Shown piece by piece: positions 1 through 6,739 of a stretch of DNA of 6,739 nucleotides. Within the stretch, counting starts at the first letter, position 1, and each line of letters opens with the position of its first letter. The DNA is from Kiritimatiellaceae bacterium (lineage in GTDB: Bacteria; Verrucomicrobiota; Kiritimatiellia; Kiritimatiellales; Pontiellaceae): assembly GCA_002691095.1 (NCBI GenBank), contig NZGU01000015.1:38854-45592 (forward strand), written 5' to 3'. The position numbers and the translations under genes were made by a program. The notes beneath the pieces were generated by a model. The model was not told the origin of the DNA and searched no databases. It worked only from the letters and a program-made list of their open reading frames with translations.

Positions 1-543
1 GGTAAAAAGCGGATGATGACGGAAGGGGGAGTGCGTTCGCCGATGATAGCGTATTGGCCTGGTAAAATTGCGGCGGGATCCCATTCGGATCATCTCTCGG
101 CTTTCTGGGACTTCATGCCGACAATGGCGGAGTTAACCGGAGAAAAAATGAAGACGAGAACGGATGGGATATCGATGCTGCCGACTCTACTGGGGGCATC
201 GGAAAAACAGCGTAAGCATGACTATCTCTATTGGGAGCTTTATGAAGGCCGACCCAATTGCGGCGTGCGGATGGGAAAATGGAAAGGCATTGTGCGAGAC
301 CGCCGACAAGGGATGGATATAGAGTTGTATGATCTGGAAGCGGATGAGTTTGAAGAGGTAAACGTAGCGGCTCAGCACCCAGAAATGGTCGAATGTATTC
401 TGAATGCCATGCTCGAATCCCATGAGCCGAGCCCGTTTTGGGATAAAGCTAATAAGCCGCTCTACCATGCAGCCGCTGCCACTGAATTGAATGGGGTGGA
501 GCCGCTCCCGAGGAAGAGTAAAAGTGCTGAAAAGACTAAATAA
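1..543 (+). CDS. Sulfatase (arylsulfatase-type), C-terminal part, 5' end outside window
   Basis: The frame is open from base 1 to a TAA at 541-543, giving 180 residues of a longer protein; the ATG at 13 is internal, not the start. The fragment starts with a Lys-rich stretch leading into TEGGVRSPMIAYWPGKI, the typical C-terminal half motif of family S1 formylglycine sulfatases (EGG-R-P-hydrophobic-WPGKI). It continues with SAFWDFMPTMAELTG, DGISMLPTLLG, YLYWELYEG, a VRMGKWKGI strand, ELYDLEADEFEEVNVAAQHPE and a short Lys-rich tail. These are standard landmarks of this family, whose members hydrolyse sulfate esters of sugars or glycans, usually exported to the periplasm or outside. The C/S-x-P-x-R active-site motif and most metal ligands would lie in the missing N-terminal half, so activity and any signal peptide cannot be judged. 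The next gene starts 42 bases later with no terminator visible, so co-transcription is possible. Family assignment is secure; the substrate is unknown. Confidence 0.93.
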   Translation, partial: GKKRMMTEGGVRSPMIAYWPGKIAAGSHSDHLSAFWDFMPTMAELTGEKMKTRTDGISMLPTLLGASEKQRKHDYLYWELYEGRPNCGVRMGKWKGIVRDRRQGMDIELYDLEADEFEEVNVAAQHPEMVECILNAMLESHEPSPFWDKANKPLYHAAAATELNGVEPLPRKSKSAEKTK

Positions 544-568
544 AATGCGAGTAGTGAAGCTGTTTTTT

Positions 569-575
569 GGAGGGG
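569..575 (+). promoter_or_regulatory. Shine-Dalgarno (GGAGGGG) of the histidine kinase gene; bears on start choice
   Basis: GGAGGGG lies 10 bases before the TTG at 586. It is the only good purine-rich site near the 5' end of the kinase frame. The in-frame ATG at 631 has no such site just upstream, and the ATG at 646 has only a weak GACGGA-like one. The site therefore favours TTG586, although TTG is a rare start codon. Confidence 0.5.
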
Positions 576-585
576 TTCAGAGCGG

Positions 586-2790
586 TTGATTATCTTTCAA
601 CAGATCATTTGCTTTGGTACTCTTGCCACCATGTGCAGACGGAACATGCAGCTATATATCGGAGCGAGCCTGCTGTTGATGTGTATGCTGCCGGTGAAAG
701 CGGATACAAAAGAGACGGTTCATATCCCTGTTTTGAATCAGCGTGAGTCGCCATACGAGTCTGAAAATCGTCGAAGCAAAAAGATTTTGCCTTCGCGTAT
801 CCGACAGTTAAAAGCTGAAAAAGAATATCTTCTGCAGCAGATTTCCACACTCCCACAGCACAATCCCAATGCTCTTTCGGGGCGTCTTGGATATCATTCT
901 ATTCCGATTACCGAGACGATGGCTGGAACCAACCAGCAGATTAATGTGAAGTTTGCATTCTATTCCAAACTCGACTCTATTGCCCTTATGCCAGCGCTGG
1001 TCTCGGGGAGCGCGGGGCTGGAATCGTATGCGTTCCCAAAGCGTTTCTCTATCGAGGTGTTGGAAAGGCGAGGGAAGTGGATTGGTGGAAATCCGGGACG
1101 CTGGGAAGAGCGAAGGGAACTCGCGGAGTGGGTCGAGGTTGTAAACTGGCTGGATCAGGATTTTCCTGATCCGGGACCATATCCTGTGTTTTTTGAATGC
1201 TCAGGAGAGCAGATGTATCAGGTGCGGATATCTTTCCCGGATGGTGACGAGTTGTCGGCGGGTACGTTTCATGCGTTGGGTGAGCTGTTTCTCTTTCGTC
1301 GTGATGCGAATGGGCGCACGAGTGATAATATGATGGGGTGGGGAAAAGATGTAACAATAGAGGCCTCTGATACGCTTTCGAAACCCCTACTATGGGATGT
1401 GCAGTATCTCAAAGATGGATTTGCTGGGCTGGGACTGCCTTTAAGTGAGGGTACAGCAGATGTGGATGATCTGATGATTAGCTGGGAGGCGGGTGAACCA
1501 GAAGAGCCGGTTCAGATTATAATGGATTTAGGTGAAATACGACAGGTGGGGGGGGTTCGCCTTTGGCCGACGGAAGCGCCGTATGGCATGCTCGTATCCC
1601 TTTTCGGGTTTCCTGGAACAGTTCAGCTTGAGTTGTCGCCAGATCCGGATTTCAACGAGGTTAGAAAAGAGATTGTCCATCATGCTCGGGAAGAGATGTA
1701 TGGGGATAATTTTTTGATTTTGGCGACGGGTGCATATGATGCCCGCTACGTGCGTATTACGCTGGATGATTTTTCTGAATATCAACAGCGCCGTATTCTG
1801 GGGCTAGGTGAAATTCAAGTGGTTGAATATAACGAAATTTTTTCTGAGGGGTGTGATGTTTCAGCGAATGGACTTCCTGCGAATGCCACGGAGCAGTTGC
1901 CACGGCTGGTCGATGGGTTTAGCCGACACCGGCGTATTTTATCTGTATCGGAGCAGATTAAGGGATTGGCGATGCGGCGGCCATTAGATCAACGATTAAC
2001 GATTTTAGAACAGGAACTGCGCGCAACAGAGGAGTTATGGGAATCCCTGCAACTTCGTCTTAGTATATCGGGTGGCGGTCTGCTGCTACTGGTTCTTTTT
2101 CTGGGATGGCGCTTTCAGCGTCGCCAGCGCAAGCATGAAGTCAGCAAGTTAAAGGTGCGCATTACCCGAGATCTTCATGATGAAGTGGGAAGTAGTCTGG
2201 GAGGCATCTCCATGATGTCGGAAGAGTTGGTTAGCATGGCAACAGATGAGCGGATGCGGGAGGAGTTGGACGAGCTCTCTCTGATGGCTCGAGAAGCATG
2301 CTCGTCGTTGCGGGAAGTAGTCTGGGTAACAGATCAGGTGGTTATTCTGCTGCCAGCGTTAGTGGAAAAAATGGTAGAGCGCGCCGAGCGTACTTTACGA
2401 GGCGTTCAACTGCGCGCAGAGATGGCAACAAATTTGCCAGCGATTGAAGTGGCGCTTACGGTGAAACGGCATTTACTCATGTTTTTTCGTGAGGCGGTGC
2501 ACAATTGCGCTCGGCATGCTGGGGCAACCGAAGTGAAAATTGGCGCATGTGTCGAGCAATCCCAACTTATCCTTTCTATTGAAGACAACGGCTGTGGTTT
2601 TCAGGTGGAAAAAAAACACGCTGGATGGGGGGTGGAGAGCATGAAGAAAAGAGCCCAAGAAATCGGGGGTCTGTTTCGGATCGATTCGACACAGGATCAA
2701 GGTACTTGCGTGCAGTTGATCGTTCCTCTGGCGAAATTATCGGTGGAGCCTACGACAGCCTATCAAACATCTAACGAATGTGATGAATAA
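586..2790 (+). CDS. Membrane sensor histidine kinase (HisKA_3/HATPase_c) with discoidin-like periplasmic sensor
   Basis: This is the sensor of a NarL/LuxR-type two-component system, 734 residues from TTG586. A start at ATG631 (residue 16) or ATG646 would leave a more typical signal peptide, with hydrophobic core LYIGASLLLMCMLPVKA; TTG586 is kept because it has the Shine-Dalgarno. A short coiled coil (about 66-88) follows. Region 95-240 is beta-rich and ends in HALGELFLFRR. Region 295-415 reads like an F5/8 type C (discoidin) domain: MDLGEIRQVGGVRLWP, VQLELSPDPDF, ARYVRITLDD, LGLGEIQVVEY. A coiled coil (455-490) leads into one transmembrane helix (about 492-510). The cytoplasmic part has RDLHDEVGSSLG with phospho-acceptor His531, N-box REAVHNCARHA (Asn640), DNGCGF (Asp667), GWGVESM (680-686) and a final DQGT, so all kinase motifs are intact. 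The response regulator follows after 12 bases. The kinase call is very secure; the discoidin call is by pattern only, and the ligand, perhaps a glycan, is inferred. Confidence 0.94.
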   Translation: MIIFQQIICFGTLATMCRRNMQLYIGASLLLMCMLPVKADTKETVHIPVLNQRESPYESENRRSKKILPSRIRQLKAEKEYLLQQISTLPQHNPNALSGRLGYHSIPITETMAGTNQQINVKFAFYSKLDSIALMPALVSGSAGLESYAFPKRFSIEVLERRGKWIGGNPGRWEERRELAEWVEVVNWLDQDFPDPGPYPVFFECSGEQMYQVRISFPDGDELSAGTFHALGELFLFRRDANGRTSDNMMGWGKDVTIEASDTLSKPLLWDVQYLKDGFAGLGLPLSEGTADVDDLMISWEAGEPEEPVQIIMDLGEIRQVGGVRLWPTEAPYGMLVSLFGFPGTVQLELSPDPDFNEVRKEIVHHAREEMYGDNFLILATGAYDARYVRITLDDFSEYQQRRILGLGEIQVVEYNEIFSEGCDVSANGLPANATEQLPRLVDGFSRHRRILSVSEQIKGLAMRRPLDQRLTILEQELRATEELWESLQLRLSISGGGLLLLVLFLGWRFQRRQRKHEVSKLKVRITRDLHDEVGSSLGGISMMSEELVSMATDERMREELDELSLMAREACSSLREVVWVTDQVVILLPALVEKMVERAERTLRGVQLRAEMATNLPAIEVALTVKRHLLMFFREAVHNCARHAGATEVKIGACVEQSQLILSIEDNGCGFQVEKKHAGWGVESMKKRAQEIGGLFRIDSTQDQGTCVQLIVPLAKLSVEPTTAYQTSNECDE

Positions 2791-2802
2791 GGAGAAGCGG
2801 CG

Positions 2803-3438
2803 ATGATTCCGATTACGTTATGGATTGTGGAAGATGATACAACCTATCGAAGAACGCTCCAGCGGATGTTGAGTCGCGAAAAAAATATCACGTGCGAAAG
2901 GGTTTTTCCATCGTGTGTAGAGTTGCTTGATGCCGTGGCTGTCGATAAGCATCCGGATTTGGTACTAATGGATTTGGGGCTGCCTGAAATGGGAGGTGTG
3001 GAGGGTATCCGCCGGTTAGCTCGTCTGGCTCCAAATGTGACGGTGTTGGTATTAACGGTTTTTCAGGATAAAGAGAATGTGCTTAGAGCGCTCGATGCGG
3101 GTGCTGCAGGCTACCTTTTGAAAACAGCACAGAGCCGGGACATCGTGAAGGGGATTAACGATATTTTTATGGGGCAGGCCGCTCTAAGCCCTTCTGTTGC
3201 TAAAATTGTGCTAGAAGAGATGCGGCAGCCAATGCCGATTGAAAATTTCAATCTTTCGGATCGAGAGATCGAAGTACTCGAGCAATTGGCGACGGGTTTG
3301 AATGTGCAGGAGATTGCAGATGCACTCGATATCACCGTTCGAACCGTTAATTTTCATCTAGGTAATACCTACAAGAAGCTGGAAGTGCAGTCGCAGTCAG
3401 CCGCCGTAGCTAAGGCGTTGCGTTCTCGTATTATATAG
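2803..3438 (+). CDS. NarL/LuxR-family response regulator
   Basis: This 211-residue protein has the usual length and layout of the NarL/FixJ family. The receiver domain (about 4-120) has the acidic pair Glu10-Asp11-Asp12, phospho-acceptor Asp57 in LVLMDLGLPEMGG, Thr85 in VLVLTVF, Tyr104 and Lys107 in AGYLLK. A linker leads to a LuxR-type HTH (about 151-206) starting LSDREIEVLEQLATGL, with the recognition region TVRTVNFHLGNTYKKLEV. All residues needed for phosphotransfer are present, so it should be a functional DNA-binding partner of the upstream kinase. HisKA_3 kinases typically pair with this regulator class. The ATG at 2803 has GGAGAAG at 2791-2797 just after the kinase stop, which fits a single operon. 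Its targets are not shown by the sequence; the leader immediately downstream (3439-3629) and its own operon are reasonable candidates by inference. Confidence 0.96.
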   Translation: MIPITLWIVEDDTTYRRTLQRMLSREKNITCERVFPSCVELLDAVAVDKHPDLVLMDLGLPEMGGVEGIRRLARLAPNVTVLVLTVFQDKENVLRALDAGAAGYLLKTAQSRDIVKGINDIFMGQAALSPSVAKIVLEEMRQPMPIENFNLSDREIEVLEQLATGLNVQEIADALDITVRTVNFHLGNTYKKLEVQSQSAAVAKALRSRII

Positions 3439-3460
3439 CAACAGCATCCGGTAGTCGCTT

Positions 3461-3492
3461 CACCTGTAAATTCTGACAGTTGTGAGCAGGTG
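3461..3492. repeat. Inverted repeat CACCTG-N20-CAGGTG, possible operator
   Basis: CACCTG at 3461-3466 is the perfect reverse complement of CAGGTG at 3487-3492, with 20 bases between. The right arm runs into an 8-base perfect palindrome, GGTGCACC (3489-3496). Dyad sites are typical for dimeric regulators of the NarL type, but six-base arms can arise by chance. No T-run follows, so a terminator is unlikely. Confidence 0.3.
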
Positions 3493-3509
3493 CACCCATA
3501 CAGTACATT
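3480..3509 (+). promoter_or_regulatory. Weak sigma70-like promoter candidate
   Basis: TTGTGA (3480-3485) and TACATT (3504-3509) each match four of six consensus positions and are separated by 18 bases, about 120 bases upstream of the beta-helix gene start. The -35 element overlaps the inverted repeat at 3461-3492. Promoter consensus in this phylum is poorly known, so this is a low-confidence suggestion. Confidence 0.2.
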
Positions 3510-3514
3510 CTTTC

Positions 3515-3527
3515 GATTATCGTAATC
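3515..3527. repeat. Short inverted repeat GATTA-TCG-TAATC
   Basis: A 13-base sequence with perfect 5-base arms around a 3-base centre, lying just downstream of the promoter-like pair. It is AT-rich and too short to be a terminator stem. It could be a half-turn operator or chance. Confidence 0.25.
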
Positions 3528-3616
3528 AGGGTTACTGCTTGTCGTTCTATTGCTCGTGACCAGAGGTTATGTCGAGATAAATGGTAGATGTGGAGTGCGT
3601 GTTAGCACCTACTTAT

Positions 3617-3623
3617 AGGAGAG
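3617..3623 (+). promoter_or_regulatory. Shine-Dalgarno AGGAGAG of the beta-helix gene
   Basis: AGGAGAG ends 6 bases before the ATG at 3630, which is near-ideal spacing. It supports that ATG, directly followed by Lys-Lys and a hydrophobic signal-peptide core, as the true start of the long downstream gene. Confidence 0.75.
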
Positions 3624-3629
3624 ATAGTG

Positions 3630-6600
3630 ATGAAAAAAATTGTAGTAGGAACACTTATTGTCCTTTCAAATATGGCTGTTTATGCAGCGACATTAGGCTG
3701 GGTTCCATCTGATCCTTTTGTGTGGAGAAATGGTGATACCAATTGGAAAACAGGTGGAACCGGTGGCACACCCGGTGCTGCATGGGACAACAGCAATAAT
3801 GACGTTGCTGATTTTGGTGGGGGCAAGGTAAATGTTGAGTTGGGTAGTGATATTGCGGCGAGTCGAATAGTGAAAAACTGGTGGCATGCTACATCTGTTT
3901 TTGATCTGAAAAGTTATGCCTTAACACTCAGTGGTACGGGTAATCAACTTCAGTTTAACAAAGCTAATGGAACATTAACTATGTTGAATGGATCACTGGT
4001 CTTTGGATCCGCTAGCCAATTTTCAGTGGGCCATAGTGGGGGTACCGTAACGATTCAGTCACCGATTTCAGGTTCAACAAATGTATTGGTTAAAACGGGC
4101 CCCGGCACACTATCGCTCGAAGGAGTTGGGAACGTGTTTGGGGGTACGACTGTCAATGATGGAACCATGAGGGTGGCCGCTGGTTCTTCCTTGGGGGTCT
4201 CCAATGTTACGGTGAATAGTGGTGGCACTCTTCATTTGCAAACCAGCACAGCTATTCATGATGGGGCGGATTTGGTTTTATCGGCTACCGACACAGCTCT
4301 TAGTCTTGATTTTACGGGGGCTGAAGTGGTGAATGGAATGTCGATTAACGGATCGGATGTGCCATCGGGAACCTACACAGCAACGGATCTTACTGGTTTG
4401 TTATTTGGGGGTGTGTTTTCGGGCGACGGTGCGATAGAGGTTTCTTCGGGAGAGCAGGTTGCGTCGGCGGTAACGAACTATATTAACAGTGCATCGGGCT
4501 CTGATACAAATGATGGGTTATCGCCTGAAACTGCTTGGGCGACTCTGGAGCGGGCAAGTGAAACGAATATCGTCTGGAATCCTGGAGATGCCATTCTGTT
4601 GGCACGGGGACAAACACACAGTGGTCAATTGTTGCTGAATGCTCAGGGTGCAGAATTACGACCCATTCGGATTGGAGCCTATGGAGATACGAATGCTGCG
4701 AATCCGGTGATCGACGGTTCCTCTGTTTCCAACGCGATTACACTGACATTCCCTCGTGATATTGTCGTGCAGGATGTAGCATTCACGGGTGGTGGGATCA
4801 AAGCGCAATCTTTCTGGGCAACAGGTACGTCGACCTATCAGCGTGTTAGGTTCAAAGACTTGAGTTTTACAAATATCGCTGGCACGGCGATAGCGATGAG
4901 CACTTCGGCGACCAACCTTAGCGCTACTGTTTTTAGTGATGTGGTGATTGAGGGGTGCGTCATTGATACGGTGAGTGAAGCGGGGATTACCGTTAATAAA
5001 TGGGATATCGATGGTTCCTATTTCCATGAGGGAATCGTGATCAGTAATAACACGATCTCAAATTGTGGGGGATCAGGTATCCAAGTGGGCAAGCTGGGGG
5101 ATAACAGCGTAATGGTCGATAATACGGTGAATAATACAGGCGGCTCTTGGCTTTGGGGTTCAAAAAATGTGCGGGTGGAGGGTAATACCTTTGCAGGCTC
5201 AACGGGCAGTACTGATGCGACAGGTATTTGGCTCGATATTGGCAACACGGGCTGTGTGATCCAGCGAAACCTAAGTATCAATAATGAAGGTGGATTTGTT
5301 GAGATTCTGGGTAACAGCAGCAATAATGTTTACCGGTATAATATCAGTATCAATGATGGTGCGCGTGAAGCGGGTGTAAATGGTGCAACGCAAGATGGAA
5401 GAATCTTCTGGTTGGGTGGATATACCGGCGCTGGAACCGCACCTGTCGGGGCGTATAATAACTATTTATATAATAATACGGTATACACCAGGTCAGATAT
5501 GGTGGCTCGGTATCAGGCGGATCAAACAACTTCAGGTGCTCTAATTGCGAATAATATCATCTACGTCGAGGGCGCGGCAGAGACGTTCAGCAGTTCGGCA
5601 GAAAATGTGCTGTTTAAACACAATCTGGTTTATAACAACAAGATTCCAACGACGCCTTTCATCGCAAGCAACACCATTGAAGCCGATCCATCTTTTGCTA
5701 ACATGGGCGGATTGACGGCGTTGGATTATGTTCCAGCAAATGGTAGCGCTATTGTAGATGCGGGAATGGTCATATCCAATTTGGTGAACGATAGCATGGG
5801 ACTGGTTGGTGGGTTTGAGGTGTTCGATTACTTGGGCAATCCGGTTTTAGGTGAGCCGGATGTGGGTGCTTTTGAGCTTTCGCGCGATCAGTTTCTTGTC
5901 GGCTGGCACACCTTTAGTACGGCTAATGGAAATACGAACGCCACGGGATTTGAACTGCCGGATTATTTGGTTGAAGGTGTTGGCGCAACGATGGGCACGA
6001 ATGTAGCGCTAGGGGGCGGCTTCCGACGAGTGGACGGTCAGGATGGTGGTTTATCTTACGGTGCGGAATGGGTCGGTTATACGAATGTGAATGCGACGGT
6101 ATCCAACTCTTTAGCGTTAGCTACCTGGAACCAAGAGGTGCGTGCATTAGATTTTGCCATCACCAACAATAGTGGAAAGTTGATGACAATTTCATCGATA
6201 CATTTCGATGCGACGATGTGGTATGGTGATTCCAATGAATTTGCCACGGTTACCTTGTCACATTTGTCAGACGCGAGTGACTTGGATGACCTTCCGGTGG
6301 AAGATTATGCAATTATAGCTTCTAAAACGATTAACTTTGGTTGGAACGATCTGAATACGGTGAATGCTGAATTAGGTGAAGCGATGGATCGAACCCTAGC
6401 ACCCGGGGAAGTGGCGGCCTTTCGAATCGGATTGAAAACGCCTCTTTCAGGTGTAGGAACAGCACTCCGTTTGGATAATATTGGTGTAGGGGGTTATATT
6501 TCTGTGGTATCCCCCTTAGAGGGCTATGAGGCTTGGGCCAGTATCTATGGAGTAGACTTAAGCGATCTTTCGGCGGACTACGATGATGATGGTTGGAACA

Positions 6601-6739
6601 ACCTGCTTGAATATGCGCTGGGAGGCGACCCAACCAATAGCTTGGTCGTCGGGCACACACCCGCGCATGGAAAGACTGGGAACGCAATGGAGTATCGCTT
6701 CATGAAACGGGTCGGTGATACCAACTTGACGTATCAATT
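3630..6739 (+). CDS. Secreted autotransporter-repeat / parallel beta-helix protein, 3' end outside window
   Basis: The frame is open from ATG3630 to the window end: 1036 complete codons, no stop. Residues 1-20 are a signal peptide (MKKIVVGTLIVLSNMAVYA, cleavage near Ala19/20). Residues 20-150 are Gly/Asn/Thr-rich beta structure. Residues 151-210 match an autotransporter-associated beta-strand repeat (VLVKTGPGTLSLEG, then NVFGGTTVNDGTMRVAAGS). At 285 YINSASGSDTNDGLSPETAW opens a right-handed parallel beta-helix, with PGDAILLARGQTHSGQL and PIRIGAYGDTNAANPVIDG. Its coils carry recurring Asn (SNNTIS, DNTVN, GNTFA, YNISI, NNTVY). It ends in GSAIVDAG and GEPDVGAFE (741-749), as in choice-of-anchor Q proteins. 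A predicted beta-sandwich (755-960) ends in LDNIGVGG. The EF-hand-like loop DYDDDGWNNLLE (983-994) then precedes EYALGGDPTNS. Such folds occur in polysaccharide lyases, glycosidases and adhesins; no catalytic residues can be assigned. A role on the sulfatase's glycan is inferred. A C-terminal sorting signal may lie beyond the window. Confidence 0.9.
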   Translation, partial: MKKIVVGTLIVLSNMAVYAATLGWVPSDPFVWRNGDTNWKTGGTGGTPGAAWDNSNNDVADFGGGKVNVELGSDIAASRIVKNWWHATSVFDLKSYALTLSGTGNQLQFNKANGTLTMLNGSLVFGSASQFSVGHSGGTVTIQSPISGSTNVLVKTGPGTLSLEGVGNVFGGTTVNDGTMRVAAGSSLGVSNVTVNSGGTLHLQTSTAIHDGADLVLSATDTALSLDFTGAEVVNGMSINGSDVPSGTYTATDLTGLLFGGVFSGDGAIEVSSGEQVASAVTNYINSASGSDTNDGLSPETAWATLERASETNIVWNPGDAILLARGQTHSGQLLLNAQGAELRPIRIGAYGDTNAANPVIDGSSVSNAITLTFPRDIVVQDVAFTGGGIKAQSFWATGTSTYQRVRFKDLSFTNIAGTAIAMSTSATNLSATVFSDVVIEGCVIDTVSEAGITVNKWDIDGSYFHEGIVISNNTISNCGGSGIQVGKLGDNSVMVDNTVNNTGGSWLWGSKNVRVEGNTFAGSTGSTDATGIWLDIGNTGCVIQRNLSINNEGGFVEILGNSSNNVYRYNISINDGAREAGVNGATQDGRIFWLGGYTGAGTAPVGAYNNYLYNNTVYTRSDMVARYQADQTTSGALIANNIIYVEGAAETFSSSAENVLFKHNLVYNNKIPTTPFIASNTIEADPSFANMGGLTALDYVPANGSAIVDAGMVISNLVNDSMGLVGGFEVFDYLGNPVLGEPDVGAFELSRDQFLVGWHTFSTANGNTNATGFELPDYLVEGVGATMGTNVALGGGFRRVDGQDGGLSYGAEWVGYTNVNATVSNSLALATWNQEVRALDFAITNNSGKLMTISSIHFDATMWYGDSNEFATVTLSHLSDASDLDDLPVEDYAIIASKTINFGWNDLNTVNAELGEAMDRTLAPGEVAAFRIGLKTPLSGVGTALRLDNIGVGGYISVVSPLEGYEAWASIYGVDLSDLSADYDDDGWNNLLEYALGGDPTNSLVVGHTPAHGKTGNAMEYRFMKRVGDTNLTYQ

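Larger units (their letters stand above)
3439..3629 (+). promoter_or_regulatory. Non-coding leader between the regulator gene and the beta-helix gene
   Basis: This 191-base gap has no convincing ORF on either strand. It holds two short inverted repeats (listed separately), a weak promoter-like pair, and a Shine-Dalgarno at its 3' end. No GC-rich hairpin followed by a T-run is seen, so there is no clear intrinsic terminator for the upstream operon and read-through remains possible. Its length, compared with the 12- and 42-base gaps upstream, suggests the following gene has its own promoter or control region. Confidence 0.5.

Noticed and set aside
544..585. Separate promoter or terminator between sulfatase and kinase genes
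   Set aside because: The 42 bases hold only a T-run (562-567) without a preceding stem, plus the kinase ribosome site; no promoter hexamer pair is visible.
1049..1357. Minus-strand open frame of 102 codons within the kinase gene
   Set aside because: It is His/Pro/Ser/Thr-rich and antisense to a well-supported coding frame, with no recognisable motif.
3439..3530. Intrinsic terminator for the kinase/regulator operon
   Set aside because: No GC-rich stem followed by a T-run is present. The inverted repeat at 3461-3492 has only 6-base arms and a 20-base loop.
3584..3612. Possible leader hairpin GTAG...GTGC-N6-GCAC-CTAC just before the Shine-Dalgarno
   Set aside because: The two 4-base stems are separated by a 7-base one-sided bulge and match no known riboswitch or thermometer I recognise, so chance is likely.
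4656..5323. Two minus-strand open frames (4656-5027 and 5018-5323) inside the beta-helix gene
   Set aside because: They lie fully opposite a strong coding frame with recognisable domains, show no domain motifs of their own and read as low-complexity shadow translations.
6331..6687. Minus-strand open frame of 118 codons near the window end
   Set aside because: It is antisense to the beta-sandwich and EF-hand region of the long gene. Its Pro/His/Arg-rich composition is typical of antisense translation.

Overview
The window looks like a polysaccharide-degradation locus from a PVC-group bacterium, most likely Kiritimatiellota or Verrucomicrobiota. That assignment is inferred from content: a formylglycine-type sulfatase, a sensor kinase with discoidin-like folds, and a large secreted protein that joins an autotransporter-associated beta-strand repeat, a parallel beta-helix and an EF-hand-like loop. 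No rRNA or other taxonomic marker is present. All four genes lie on the + strand.

Layout. (1) 1-543 is the C-terminal part of a sulfatase whose catalytic N-terminal half lies upstream of the window. (2) 586-2790 encodes a membrane sensor histidine kinase: export signal, two predicted galactose-binding/discoidin-like periplasmic domains, coiled coil, one transmembrane helix, then HisKA_3 (His531) and HATPase_c. (3) 2803-3438 encodes its NarL/LuxR-type response regulator (Asp57, C-terminal HTH), 12 bases downstream and clearly in the same operon. (4) 3439-3629 is a non-coding leader with two short inverted repeats and a weak promoter-like pair, ending in a strong Shine-Dalgarno. (5) From 3630 a reading frame stays open to the last base (1036 complete codons). 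It encodes a secreted beta-helix protein that is cut by the window end.

Working model (inference). The kinase detects a glycan or glycoconjugate outside the inner membrane and phosphorylates the regulator, which controls nearby genes, possibly including the secreted beta-helix protein whose leader lies directly downstream. The sulfatase would remove sulfate esters while the beta-helix protein binds or cleaves the polysaccharide. The sulfatase-kinase gap is only 42 bases with no visible terminator, so those genes may be co-transcribed. I see no RNA genes, insertion sequences, CRISPR arrays, attachment sites or phage genes.
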